DNA of 64,000 nucleotides from NCBI GenBank assembly GCA_030220185.1, contig JASPKZ010005705.1, positions 424,501 through 488,500 on the forward strand. Reading direction: 5' to 3'. A program made the position numbers and the translations under genes. Below are positions 1 through 10,029 of this stretch, one piece after another (position 1 is the stretch's first letter; each line of letters begins with the position of its first letter). Source of the stretch: Diploptera punctata. Lineage: Eukaryota; Arthropoda; Insecta; Blattodea; Blaberidae. The notes under the pieces are model-generated. The model had not been told where the DNA came from and did not search any database. It saw only the letters and a list, made by a program, of their open reading frames with translations.

Positions 1-407
1 CATCCAATCCATAATTCAAGCAAACTAAACACAGATTTAAGAAAGCAATTGAATTAATTATTCAAATATTTTAAAATTATAAATAAATAATAATATACTT
101 TGTTTATATTATTATTTCCTAATGTATTTAATTGCTTTCTTGAGTATGATATTAATCATTTTCTATTATTTTGTTTACTTCATTCTCATTTGCATTAATC
201 CTTTGTATGTCAAGGCGAGTTTTATATTTTGAAACTTCCTCCTGAATTTGTTTTGTTTTATATTCTTTCCTATTTTCATTAAATTATGTTCTTCAGTATG
301 GTATCATGCTATTCCATATCGTTTTGTATTTTCTTTTTTACTTGGATTTAAAAAAAAATTATGTGCCATAATTTATTACTTTTATATCTTTAAAATGGCT
401 CCTAAAT
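1..407. repeat. Left flank of duplicated block, copy A
   Basis: AT-rich non-coding sequence that recurs with small changes at 42670-43080, so it belongs to a repeated block that begins left of the window. Both copies share words such as GCAATTGAATTAATTATT and end just before the same hAT-like terminus. The one open frame here starts with TTG and has no similarity I recognise, so I call no gene. Confidence 0.75.
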
Positions 408-760
408 CTGCGGTTCCCAAACTTTTTCGACTCGCGAAAACCTCCCACAACGATCTGAGTTGGGTGAACTACTGACTTTTAAATATACATACAGTAGACA
501 GATATGCATAAAATTTAATTCCAAGCAAAGGTTTAACTAATTTAACCCATTATGGTTAAAACCTAAAGTTAATCTAGTTACGGCTTAAACGTATAGGCCT
601 TGTTGTAGCGAAAACAAATCAATTTCTAACATTATCATATAGCTGTAAATCAGGCATTCCAGGTAAATATTAATTTCCACATGGTGGAAATAATGTGATA
701 AATTCCCGATGGTACACATATGTAACAAAGGGCATTATGGGGGTAAATTTAATTTTAAAA
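408..760 (+). mobile_element. hAT-like non-autonomous element, left end, copy A
   Basis: Starts with CTGCGGTTCCCAAAC, close to the terminal inverted repeat type seen in many hAT elements. The same segment occurs at 5993-6715, 43081-43435 and 49171-49466. It carries no transposase. The right part ends in an AAT microsatellite and the matching right terminus is not present, so it is truncated or disrupted. Only the 49171 copy has a recognisable right end. Class assignment is inferred from that copy. Confidence 0.55.
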
Positions 761-767
761 TAATAAC

Positions 768-799
<32 letters not shown>
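761..799. repeat. (AAT)n microsatellite, left part
   Basis: Imperfect AAT tract directly left of a SINE1 copy. It continues on the other side at 1101-1174; block B carries one uninterrupted tract at 43432-43500. Confidence 0.9.
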
Positions 800-800
<1 letters not shown>

Positions 801-1100
801 GTAAAGTATTCCCACTACAGGCCTCAGGAGGCCCTTGGGGTAGTGGGAGGTTAAGGCTCCCACTATTTCTAGACAATCTGCACTTGATGTCAGCCGGGTT
901 GTCAGCCCTGCGTGACGGCCGCCTATACCCCAGAACAAGCGTCTGGTACTCATTTCCATTAGAGGCTGAGTCGACCTCAGGGCCATAGTGCCGCCAGAAG
1001 GTTTGGGTCAGTTTAAAAATCCTGACCCCACCGGGACTTGAACCCTCGACCTTCCGGCTTGTAGTGCAGTGCCTTAACCACTACGCTACGGCGTGCCCCC
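800..1100 (-). mobile_element. SINE1, tRNA-derived, minus strand
   Basis: On the minus strand the element begins with GGGGGCACGCCGTAGCGTAG and has a pol III box A-like segment (TAGCGTAGTGG). A box B-like segment follows (GGTTCAAGTCCC at about 1028-1040). A ~220-bp body ending TAGTGGGAATAC completes it. About 300 bp long, it matches the plus-strand copy at 5407-5710 along its full length. Both copies sit in AAT/ATT tracts, so no separate target duplication can be read. Block B lacks the element. Confidence 0.85.

Positions 1101-1174
<74 letters not shown>
1101..1174. repeat. (AAT)n microsatellite, right part
   Basis: Continuous run of AAT triplets immediately next to the tRNA-like end of SINE1. 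Confidence 0.95.
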
Positions 1175-1175
<1 letters not shown>

Positions 1176-2608
1176 GTTACTTAGAAACAAACCTATGTCA
1201 AATATGCACTTAATTTCCCAAAATCGGATTCTAGTTGTTAAGGCAACTTTATGTTACTTTCTTATTATTTCTTCGTAACAATAGAAAGTTAATAAAGAAA
1301 TCAAAACCTAGAAACGGTTTATTATAAATTTGCTTCTTTAAAACGACAAATTATTTCAACAGGATTAGAGAAGTCGGACGCACAAAACCTACATAATTTT
1401 TTTAGTTGAGATAGCAACATTTAGTTTCCCGTGAACGCCTGACTGCAAAGAGTCTTGAGAACCGGCAGGAGCGGGATGTTAGGCGGAATTGTCCGTGGTG
1501 GTCTCGTTATATGGAGTGGAGTAAACTTTCTTCCACAGAGGGGAGTTAAACTCGCCACTGAAGTTATTTTACGTTCGTGGCGTGGGGTTAGGCGACTAGC
1601 GCATGTTAGGTGTTAGTTCGAGTATCTGGCAGACTGTCACATGGTCAGTGAGTCCCCAGGATACAGTCAGTGATCTTGTGGTTATCTCAGCGCGATAGCG
1701 CAGCCCAACTTATTGAGAGGCTCGTGAAAAACAGTGGCAGACGGGCACTGCTGGGCCACGGATAATTTCCCGGATCCCCACAGGTGGAGGAGTTTACCTA
1801 TATGGCCGGTTGAGCTATAGCCAAGTAGCGCGGGAGGGATGCTGGCTTGTCTCCCGGATTGAGATAGGGGTTATTATCTTAACAGTTTATCTATATTTTC
1901 AAATCATTTCGGCTTAATTTAAAAGTGGTAATGTTATTTGTGATTACCATTCTTTTTTTTTCAAACTTTCACGCTGATATAGCTGAAGATAAGAAAAACC
2001 AGCGACAATGACCAACGGGCGGGTTGGGACGCCCCTCCAATGTGCGATATCAACGGAGTAATACGGTTTATTACTTGATTGTTGAAATGTCCAGAAATAA
2101 ACCGGGGGACTGGGCGCACTCTTATCTTCATAAAAATGCGGATTCCCAAACCATCAAAAGTCCGTCACGCAGAAATGACGTAAACAAATGGAACTCCTCG
2201 ACAACTCGAATACATGGTTCTAACTTGTTGGTTTACGGAATAGAGCTCTCTTTTGTTAATTAAATCGTTGGGAACAAAACAAACGCTACGGCCGCTAGAG
2301 CGAATTTTAGATACACCTCCCACTCGTTATGATCGGATTTAAGTAATTTCTTGAGAACATGTTATTTCTGTTATTTATATGGTATATACCGCGTTTCGTT
2401 TCGAAAAATCGAAATATGGTACCGATAGATCTATTTTTAAATTTTCAAATCACTCATAATATCGAACTCGATATTATATTTGTTAATAAAATGTTACAAG
2501 CGAGTTCGTTTGCGAGAAAATAAACATGGCGGCCGCTATATTTTAACAGTAATTAGAATAAATGTTCAGTTAACGACAGAAAGAGGAAATTTAAAAAAAA
2601 AAGCTACC
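1175..2608. repeat. GC-richer core of duplicated block, copy A
   Basis: Matches 43501-44925 nearly base for base. The stretch about 1430-1870 is clearly richer in G and C than the surroundings, but no long ATG-started frame is conserved between the copies. Copy B differs by small indels, for example an extra short GC-rich stretch near 43982-44000. I see no RT, transposase or gag motif. It may be the interior of a large non-autonomous element or an untranslated region captured by one; its function is unknown. Confidence 0.7.
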
Positions 2609-2650
2609 TAATTCAAATTCTTAGGAACAATAATTACAAACAAGAATAAT
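2609..2650 (+). mobile_element. Old LINE-A fragment, left piece
   Basis: Reads on the plus strand like the family-A segment YLGTIITN (GGAACAATAATTACAAAC). It continues at 5281-5350 after the LINE insertion and is uninterrupted in block B at 44935-45040. So a LINE inserted into an older relative of itself. Confidence 0.6.
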
Positions 2651-5280
2651 GTAACTCTAACTAACTCACTGGCACTATCGAACCCGTAGGTTCGTGGCCG
2701 CGCGGACATAAGCACTTCCATACATCCCTATCCTGAGCCAATGTTTTCCAATCATCCTCTGTATAATCTACTTCCCTCAAATCATAATTACTGTTTTTCT
2801 CCCACCTCATTCTTGGTATACCAACTGGACGTTTTTCTCTGGTTTTCCTACAAGAAGCTTCCATGCACGTTTTTATTCCCCATTCGTACCACATGTCCTG
2901 CCCATCGTAATCTACGAGACTTAACTGTTTTCATAATATCTGGCTTCCTATAAAGACTACGTAGTTCATGTCAAGTAGTTTCTCTATTCACCTATCTGTT
3001 CATCTCTCTTTGGTCCAAAAATGTTCCTAAGTACCTTATTCTCAAATACTCGTAATCTCCTTTCCTCCCTTAAAGTAGAGTCCATGTTTCACATCCATAT
3101 AATATAACTAGTAGAATAATAGTTTTATGTATTTTCAGTTTAACGTTTTTTGAAAGGAGTTGGGACATCAAGAGTCTCTGTAATGCATAATAGAACGCAT
3201 TTGCAGAATTGAGCCTATGTTTAATTTCTTTGTGCATCTCATTCCTATTTGTGATTATTGTTCCTAGATATTTGAATTCAGCCACTTTCTCAAAATTTCC
3301 CTCATTTGTCATTAGCTGTCCATTTCCATTATATACTGAATTTCTACGTGTGACCATATACTTACTTACTTACTTACTCACTGGCACTATCGAGCCCGAA
3401 GGCTCATGGCCGCACGGACATAAGCTCTCCATCCATCACTATCCTGAGCTAATGTTTTCCAATCATTTCCTGTATAATCTACTTCCTCAAATCATAGTTA
3501 ATGTTATTCTCCCACCTCATTCTTGGTCTACCAACTGGACGTTTTCCCTCTGGCTTTCCTACCAGAAGCTTCCATGCAAGTCTTTCATTCCCTATACGTG
3601 CAACATGTCCTGTCCATCGCAGTCTACGAGACTTAACTGTTCTTATTATATCTGGCTTCCTGTAAAGACCATGTAGTTCATTGTTATATATTCTTCTCCA
3701 TTCACCTGTCTGTTCATCTCTCTTTGGTCCAAAAGTTTTCGTAAGTATGTGACTATATATTTAGTTTTATTTATATTTACTTCCAGTCCTAATTTCTTAG
3801 TGTTACTCAATAATGTGTGCGTGTTGTCCTTTAGCATCTCCTCGCTATCGGCCAATAATACTACATCATCAGCATAAACTAACAGCTTATTAATACCATT
3901 GAGTTGTAAGCCTTCCTCATTCTCTAAAGATTTAATGGCATGCTCTAGTACAAAATAAAATAGTAGAGGAGATAGTGCATCTCCTTGCTTCAATACATTC
4001 TGGATTTCAAAAGTGTCCGAAAATTGTTTGCCTACACGCACCCTACTCTTTGTGCCATTTAGATACATTCGTATAAGTCTAACTTTTTAGGAATTCCGAA
4101 CTCCAGCAGGATACTATATAACCTCTCCCTCTTAATTGAATCATATGCTTTTTTGAAGTCTACATATAGTTGATGTACAGTACCATTATATTCCCATTTC
4201 TTTTCTAAAATCTGTCGTATACTAAAAATCTGATCTGTTGTAGACCTGTTTCTGCTAAATCCACATTGATGGTATCCTAGAATGTCATCAATGTAGGGAG
4301 TAAGTCTGCTTACTAATATATTTGTTAGAATTTTGTACGAAGTTGAAAGTAATGAGATGCCCCTATAGTTGTTGCAATCAGTTTTATCTGTTTTCTTATA
4401 AATTGGTAGGCCTATGATAATCGATTCTTCCGATTAATCTGGAAGAGCTTCTTTATCCCAAGTCATATTAAGCAACTCGCGTATCTTGTCCATCAAATTT
4501 TCTCTCCCTGATTTTATCAGTTCTGCTGGGATCTCATCTGAACCTGATGCTTTATACAGCTTCAATTATTCTATCGCCATTTCAACCTCTAATGCACTTG
4601 GTTCTACAATTAACATTTCTGCTGTATGTAAATTATCCTCTTCAATATCCTGTTCTGTATATACATTTAATAATTGATTAAAGCAACTTTTTCATGTATT
4701 TAATATACTCCTGGATCTGCAATCATATCCCCATTTTCATTCCGAATTATGTTTGTTCTAGCCTAAAACCCTTTCTTCTCTATCCTAATTCCCTGATATA
4801 ATTCTCTAATGTTCCCATTTTTGGCATTCATTTCAAGATCATTTATCTTCTTTCTCTAATATTCCCTCTTTAGTAGCCTCGTGGTTTCCCGTCTAACCAC
4901 ACCCAATTACTCCAAATTTACCTCATTTGGCTCGTTTAACCATTTCATTTTTGCTTGCATTATTTTATTCACAATGTTGGCACATTCCTCATCAAACCAT
5001 TTCTTGTTTTGCCTCTTTTTTAAGTAACCAATGCTTTCTGATGCCGACAATTTAATAGCATCTGTTATAGCCTCCCATTCTTTATTTATATCAGTTTCTT
5101 CTTCGTTTGTCACATTGTTATCTGAAGATTTCAGTACTTCAAATCTATTAGCAATTTTTATTTGGTATTCTTGCCGCATTTCATCATTTTTCAAGTGTTT
5201 TAATTAAATGTTTCAGAATCATTTTTTGGGTTTGTTCCTCTCATTAGCTATAGCCGTTGTCTGATTTTCACCCTGACCAG
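2651..5280 (-). mobile_element. LINE family A, copy A1 (non-LTR, RTE-like)
   Basis: 5'-truncated LINE, 3' end at the left. Minus-strand translations show the linker before RT (about 5194-4907), RT motif A with VDFKKAYDS (near 4130-4160), the LKQGDALSPLL block and the catalytic YADD (LLVYADDVVLLADSEE, near 3850-3895). The thumb follows (YLGTIITNRNEMHKEIKHRL). Frames are broken by many indels and stops. The 9-bp direct repeat AAGAATAAT flanks it (2642-2650 and 5281-5289), and block B has the same 9 bp once (44956-44964), the empty site. A second family-A LINE is nested at 3361-3747. Clade call from the CFDP2-like endonuclease of other copies; moderately sure. Confidence 0.88.
3361..3747 (-). 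mobile_element. LINE family A, copy A2, nested in A1
   Basis: A 387-bp 5'-truncated 3' end that starts at the left with the tail (CTTA)n and TCACTGGCACTATCGAGCCC. It splits copy A1. The host LINE resumes with a 12-bp duplication, TGTGACCATATA at 3349-3360 and TGTGACTATATA at 3748-3759 (one mismatch). The reading frame spanning 3646-4068 is therefore chimeric and not a real protein. Confidence 0.85.
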
Positions 5281-5350
5281 AAGAATAATATACACAAAGA
5301 AATTATCATGGACTGGATTATCGATACGCATACCATTATGTATTACAGGG
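5281..5350 (+). mobile_element. Old LINE-A fragment, right piece
   Basis: Continues the piece at 2609-2650. Compare 44956-45040 in block B, where the two halves are joined and translate like NNMHNEINHRL, a diverged form of the family-A thumb segment. Confidence 0.55.
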
Positions 5351-5406
5351 ACAATAGCGGTGGAATTATTATTATTGTTAATATTATTGTTAATATTATT
5401 ATTAAT
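5351..5406. repeat. ATT/TTA-rich microsatellite
   Basis: Short irregular ATT and GTT triplets leading up to SINE1. Block B has a longer tract at the same place (45045-45130). Confidence 0.85.
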
Positions 5407-5710
5407 GGGGCACGCCGTAGCGTAGTGGTTAAGGCACTGAGCTAGAAGCCGGAGGGTCGAGGGTTCGAGTCCCGGTGGGGTCAGGATTTTTAAACTGACC
5501 TAAACCTTCTGGCGGCACTATGGCCCTGGAGTCGACTCAGCCTCTAACTGAAATGAGTACTAGACGCTTGTTCTGGGGTAAAGGCGGCCGTCACGCAGGG
5601 CTGACACCCCGGCTGACATCAAGTGCCGATTGTCAAGAAAAATGTGGGAGCCCTAACCTCCTACTACCCCAAGGGCCTCCTGAGGCCTGTAGTGGGATCA
5701 CTTTTTATTT
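5407..5710 (+). mobile_element. SINE1, tRNA-derived, plus strand
   Basis: Begins GGGGCACGCCGTAGCGTAGT. Box A-like TAGCGTAGTGG lies near 5418-5428 and a textbook box B, GGTTCGAGTCC, at about 5463-5473. The body follows, and the 3' end runs into an ATT/GAT-rich tail. The open frame across it is incidental. SINEs of this type are transcribed by RNA polymerase III and depend on a LINE for movement; which LINE is not clear from sequence. Confidence 0.9.
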
Positions 5711-5870
5711 ATTAATATTATTATTAATAATATTATTGATATTATTATTATTATTAAATATTATTGATATTATTATTAACATTATTGATATTACTATTAT
5801 TAACATTATTGATATTATTATTATTAATAATATTATTGATATTATTATTATTATTATATTAATATTGTCA
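5711..5870. repeat. ATT/GATATT microsatellite, SINE1 tail
   Basis: Irregular ATT, AATATT and GATATT triplets directly after SINE1. It may be an expanded SINE tail or a pre-existing tract. A comparable ATT tract precedes the related flank at 49046. Confidence 0.85.
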
Positions 5871-5992
5871 CAGAGATAGGAAAAACATAAGGTGATATGT
5901 GTACGTATTGAGAAAAAAAATTATATTGAACAGAGAAGAAATAATTTGGTAATTACCAGGAACAAGAAAATAGGTAAAAACTTACTCTACAT
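5871..5992. repeat. Flank shared with 49046-49170
   Basis: About 120 bp (GAGATAGGAAAAACAT and following) repeated at 49046-49170. Both end with a CTCTnCAT octamer directly before a hAT-like terminus. No coding signal. Confidence 0.7.
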
Positions 5993-6715
5993 CAGCGGTT
6001 CCCAACCTGTTTCCACTCGCGAACCTCTCCTACAACGTTTTGAGTTGGGTGAACAACTAACTACCTTTTAAATACATATCCATCCATAGTAATTCTGCCC
6101 GAGGGCAGGTCCTTCACTGCAATCATAGCATTTTATGCTATGCTTGCAGCTTTACTAGGGAATTGTGTAGGTGTGGTAGCTTCCCGTTGCTTTCCACACC
6201 GGTGAAGGATGATGATGATAATGATAAGGATGATGATGGCCATATGATTTCGGGGACCATTTAGGCCTTAAAGTTTTCCTGACATTTGTCTTACAGGTGA
6301 GGAAAACCCCGATAAAAACCTCACCCAGAAAACTACCCCGACCGGGGATCGAACCCGGGCCCGCTGCGTGACAAGGCGCTCACCTCGAGACCACAGCGGT
6401 GGACTTAAATACATAGTAGACATGAATAAAATTTAATTCCAAGAAAAGTGTAAATAACCTTAAATTAACTTACCCCTTAATGGTTAAAACCTGAAGTTGT
6501 TCTATTACGGCTTAAAAGTTACACAACGTGTAGGCGTAGTTACAGCAAAATCAAATGAATCCTAACATTGTCACAATACTGTAAATCAGGCATTCCAGGT
6601 AAATATTAATTCCCACATTGTGGAAATAATATGATAAATTCCCGATGTTACTCATGTGTAACAAAGGACATTATAGGATTAATTTAATTTTAAAATCATA
6701 ATAATAATATAATAA
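5993..6715 (+). mobile_element. hAT-like element, copy interrupted by SINE2
   Basis: Starts CAGCGGTTCCCAACC after the octamer CTCTACAT. The ~340 bp that match 408-760 are split by a SINE2 at 6079-6404. Ends in an AAT tract with no right terminus visible. No transposase frame. Confidence 0.55.
6079..6404 (-). mobile_element. SINE2, copy a (tRNA-derived, minus strand)
   Basis: The right end is tRNA-like on the minus strand: box A region GGTCTCGAGGTGAGCG and box B GGTTCGATCCCC. The middle holds a core (CCTGACATTTGTCTTACAGG) also present in SINE3. The left end is CATCCATAGTAATTCTGCCC with a GATGAT stretch. Flanked by an 11-bp duplication TTAAATACATA (6068-6078 and 6405-6415), so it inserted into the hAT-like element. 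Confidence 0.9.
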
Positions 6716-6735
6716 TAATAATAATAATAATAAAC
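6686..6735. repeat. (AAT)n microsatellite
   Basis: AAT repeats at the right edge of the truncated hAT-like copy. Confidence 0.9.
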
Positions 6736-7028
6736 TAGAAATGAGAAACTAAATAATTTTGAGTCGAACTAGACAGTGTAATTTCTTCTACCTTTGTGAT
6801 GGATCCATGACAATTCGCGAAAGAAATGTGATCACATTTTCAGACATTAAGTATGAATCTGGTTCACATACTTTGAACACATTGCAGTTTGTCCGACAAT
6901 CCATCACAAATGTTATCTGTTAATGATACAGGAAGGAAGGAGAGGGTTAGAAATGTTCATAAAGAGATGTAAGGGCTGTGCCTCTCTAGAGCCCTACTAG
7001 GATGAGGCAGGTAAAAGTATCTAAATAA
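6736..7028. other. No recognised feature
   Basis: AT-rich spacer without long frames, tandem structure or similarity to other parts of the window that I could see. Confidence 0.5.
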
Positions 7029-7410
7029 ATAATAGTTTTAAAACACTAAAACAACACGCTTTATTAGAAAACCGAACTAAAAAATGAAAAATAATTTTAA
7101 TTTCCAACACGCTTGGGATAAAATTAAAGTGGTCAACAAAAAAATCATCTCCAACACATATAGAATAAAAATAGAGTTATCAGCAAAAATAAAATAATTT
7201 TACCATCAAAATACATTTGATAATAAAACAGATATTGGTAAAATTATTTTCTTTTTGTTGATAACTCTATTTTTATTCTATATGTGTTGGAGATTATTTT
7301 TTGTTGACCACTTTAATTTTATCCCAAGCGTGTTGGAAATTAAAATTATTTTTTAGTTCGGTTTTCTAATAAAGCGTGTTGTTTTAGTTTTTTAAAACTA
7401 TTATTTATTT
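7029..7410. mobile_element. Foldback (palindromic) element, ~380 bp
   Basis: Two arms of roughly 180 bp form an inverted repeat. Left-arm words such as AACACGCTTTATTAGAAAAC and TCCAACACATATAGAATAAA return inverted on the right (for example TTTATTCTATATGTGTTGGA). The short centre lies near 7205-7230. Arm identity is high enough for a long hairpin. No coding capacity. A diverged half lies at 32935-33110. Probably a foldback MITE; superfamily unknown. Confidence 0.85.
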
Positions 7411-7515
7411 TTTATTTTTTAGTTTTAATATTTTACAGAATAAGATAAAAATGTAAATATCTTTAAATTCGATACTATTTTAGTATGAGCTAAAAGTAAT
7501 ACTCTTCTAAAAAAC

Positions 7516-7605
7516 CTCCCAGCCGGATTTGAACCAGCGATCTATGGATTACTGAAATAATGTACCACTAGACTTCACCGCCTTACCAACTGAGCTCTTA
7601 CAACG
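7516..7605 (-). repeat. tRNA-like sequence (SINE head or tRNA pseudogene)
   Basis: On the minus strand there is a D-arm/box A region AGCTCAGTTGGTAAGG and a T-arm GCTGG-TTCAAAT-CCGGC with a 5-bp stem and perfect box B. TGGGAGG then follows, and a T run. The 5' acceptor side does not pair with TGGGAGG and the middle is not a clear anticodon arm. I therefore read it as a decayed tRNA gene or SINE head, not a working tRNA. Confidence 0.45.
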
Positions 7606-7649
7606 ATTGGCTAAAAAGTCGACAAGTCCGCAATTTGTTATACCAGTTT

Positions 7650-7807
7650 TCATTTTTTTTATTTTCTGATGATTCTGGCCAGGATTTTAGAAACAAAATA
7701 TGAAATTATTGTATTGTCACGGGTCCTTTACAAGTATAGAAAGTTTCAAATCGATCAAATGTTTCTAAGTGGGTGAATCGTGTTCAAAGATTCCGTTACA
7801 TAGATAC
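7650..7807. repeat. Tandem repeat unit 1 (~160 bp) left of LINE A3
   Basis: Shares GGCCAGGATTTTAGAAAC, TTTACAAGTATA and TTCCGTTACATAGATAC with three more units at 10738-11250. The array was split by the LINE. Non-coding. Confidence 0.85.
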
Positions 7808-8087
7808 TTACTTACTTACTCACTGGCACTATCGAACCCGTAGGTTCATGGCCGCACGGACATAAGCTCTCCATACATCCCTATCCTGAGCTAATGCTTT
7901 CCAATCATTCCTGTATAATCTACTTCCCTCAAATCATAGTTAATGTTGTTCTCCCACCTCATTCTTGGTCTACCAACTGGGAGTTTTCCTTCTGGCTTTC
8001 CTACAAGAAGTTTCCATGCACGTCTTTCATTCCCCATACGCGCAACATGTCCTGCCCATCGCAGTCTACGGGACTTAACTGTTCTTA

Positions 8088-8768
8088 TTATATCTGGCTT
8101 CCTATAAAGACCATGTAGTTCATTGTTATGTAGTCTTCTCCATTCACCTGTCTGTTCATCTCTCTTTGGCCAAAAATTTTCCTAAGAACTTTATTCTCAA
8201 ATACTCGAAATCTCCTTTCCTCCCTTAAAGTAAGAGTCCACGTTTCGCACCCATATAATATAACTGGTAGAATAATAGTTTTATATATTTTCAGCTTAAC
8301 GTTTTTTGAAAGGAGTTGGGACATCAAAAGTCTCTGCAATGCATAATAGCATGCATTTCCAGAATTGAGCCTATGTTTAATTTCTTTGTGCATCTCATTG
8401 CTATTTGTGATTATTGTTCCTAGGTATTTGATTCCCGCCAATTCCTCAAAATTTCCCTCATTTGTCATTAGCTGTCCATTTCCATTATATAATGTATTTC
8501 TACGTGTGACCATATATTTAGTTTTACTGATATTTACTTCCAGTCCTAATTCCTTAGTGTTACTCAATAGTGTGTGCGTGTTGGCCTTTAGTATCTCCTC
8601 GCTATCGGCCAGTAGTACTACATCATCAGCATAAACTAACAGCTTATTAATACCATTCAGTTGTAAGCCTTCCTCATTCTCTAAAGATTTAATGGCATGC
8701 TCTAGTACAAAATTAAATAGTAGAGGAGATAGTGCATCTCCTTGTTTCAAACCCATTCTGGATTTCAA
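8088..8768 (-). pseudogene. LINE A3 RT palm-thumb segment, broken
   Basis: A 226-residue frame with LKQGDALSPLLFNFVLEHA (motif B), LLVYADDVVLLADSEE (motif C, catalytic YADD intact) and the thumb (YLGTIITNSNEMHKEIKHRL, ILPVILYGCETWTLTLREER). It ends early through a frameshift near 8168, where GPKRDEQTGEW of other copies becomes GQREMNRQVNGE. The C-terminal GRPRMRW segment continues in another frame toward 7810. Confidence 0.88.
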
Positions 8769-8902
8769 AAGTGTCTGAAAACTGTTTGCCTACACGCACC
8801 CTACTCGTTGAGCCATTTAGACACATTCGTATAAGTCTAACTAACTTTTTGGGAATTCCGAACTCCAGCAGGATACTATATAACTTCTCCCTCTTAATTG
8901 AA

Positions 8903-9721
8903 TCATATGCTTTTTTGAAGTCTTACATATAGTTGATGTACAGTACCATTATATTCCCATTTCTTTTCTAAAATCTGTCTTATACTAAAAATCTGATCTG
9001 TTGTAGACCTGTTTCTTCTTCTAAATGCACATTGATGATCTCCTAGAATGTCTTCAATATAGGGAGTAAGTCTGCTTACTAGTATATTTGTTAGAATTTT
9101 TGTACGAAGTTGAAAGTAATGAGATGCCCCTATAGTTGTTGCAATCAGTTTTATATCTCCTTTCTTATAAATTGGTACGATAATTGATTCCTTCCATTCA
9201 TCTGGAAGAGCTTCTTTTTGCCAAATCATACTAAGCAACCAGCGTATCTTGTCCATCAATTTTTCTCCCCCTGATTTTATCAGTTCTGCTGGGATCTCAT
9301 CTGAACCTGATGCTTTATACATCTTTAATTTTTCAATTGCCATTTCAACCTCTAATGCACTTGGCTCTGCGACTAGCATTTCTGCTGTCTGTAACTTATC
9401 CTCCTCAATGTCCTGTTCTGTATGTACATTTAATAGCTGATTAAAATAACTTTTCCATCTATTTAATATACTCCTGGAATCTGCAATCATATCCCCATTT
9501 TCATTCCGAATTATGTTTGTTCTAGCCTGAAACCCTTTCTTCTCTATACTAATTCCCTGATATAATTCTCTAATGTTCCTATTTTTTGCATTCATTTCAA
9601 GATCATTAATCTTCTCTCTCAAATATTCCCTCTTTTTACTCTTTAGTAACTTGGTGGTTTCCCGTCTAACACTACCCAATTGCTCTAAATTTACCTCATT
9701 TGGCTCGTGTAACCATTTCAT
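8903..9721 (-). pseudogene. LINE A3 linker and N-terminal RT (fingers/palm), broken
   Basis: A 272-residue open frame containing a basic linker (KKREYLREKINDLE) and RT blocks PDEWKESIIVPIYKKGD, a region matching TNILVSRLTPYI, and RNRSTTDQIFSIRQI. The frame is lost just before RT motif A. Relative to A1, one extra T lies in the TCTTACATATAG stretch at about 8921-8930, so VDFKKAYDS is shifted out of frame. The upstream frame 9765-9968 holds the rest of the linker. Confidence 0.85.
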
Positions 9722-10029
9722 TTTTGCTAGCTTTCTTTTCTTTACAATGTCGGCACATTCCTCATCAAACCATTTCTTGTTTTGCCTCTTTTTTTAAACA
9801 ACCAATGCTTTCTGATGCTGACAATTTAATAGTATCTCTTATAGCCTCCCATTCTTTATTTATATCAGTTTCTTCTTCGTTTGCCACATTGTCATTTGAA
9901 GATTCCACTACTTCAAATCTATTAGCAATTTTGATTTGGTATTCTTGCCGCATTTCATCATTTTTCAAGTTTTTTTAATTCATATTTTACAGAATCATCT
10001 TTAGCGTTTGTTCCTCTCATCAGCGATAG

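Noticed and set aside
1430..1870. GC-richer patch considered as a host promoter or first exon
   Set aside because: It recurs at 43730-44180 as part of a repeat block, no open frame is conserved, and no splice or start context is convincing.
3646..4068. 140-residue frame with YADD that looks like one LINE protein
   Set aside because: It crosses the junction of two LINE copies (A2 into A1), so the N- and C-terminal parts were never one protein.
7516..7605. Functional tRNA gene
   Set aside because: The acceptor stem does not pair and the anticodon arm is unclear; kept only as a tRNA-like repeat.
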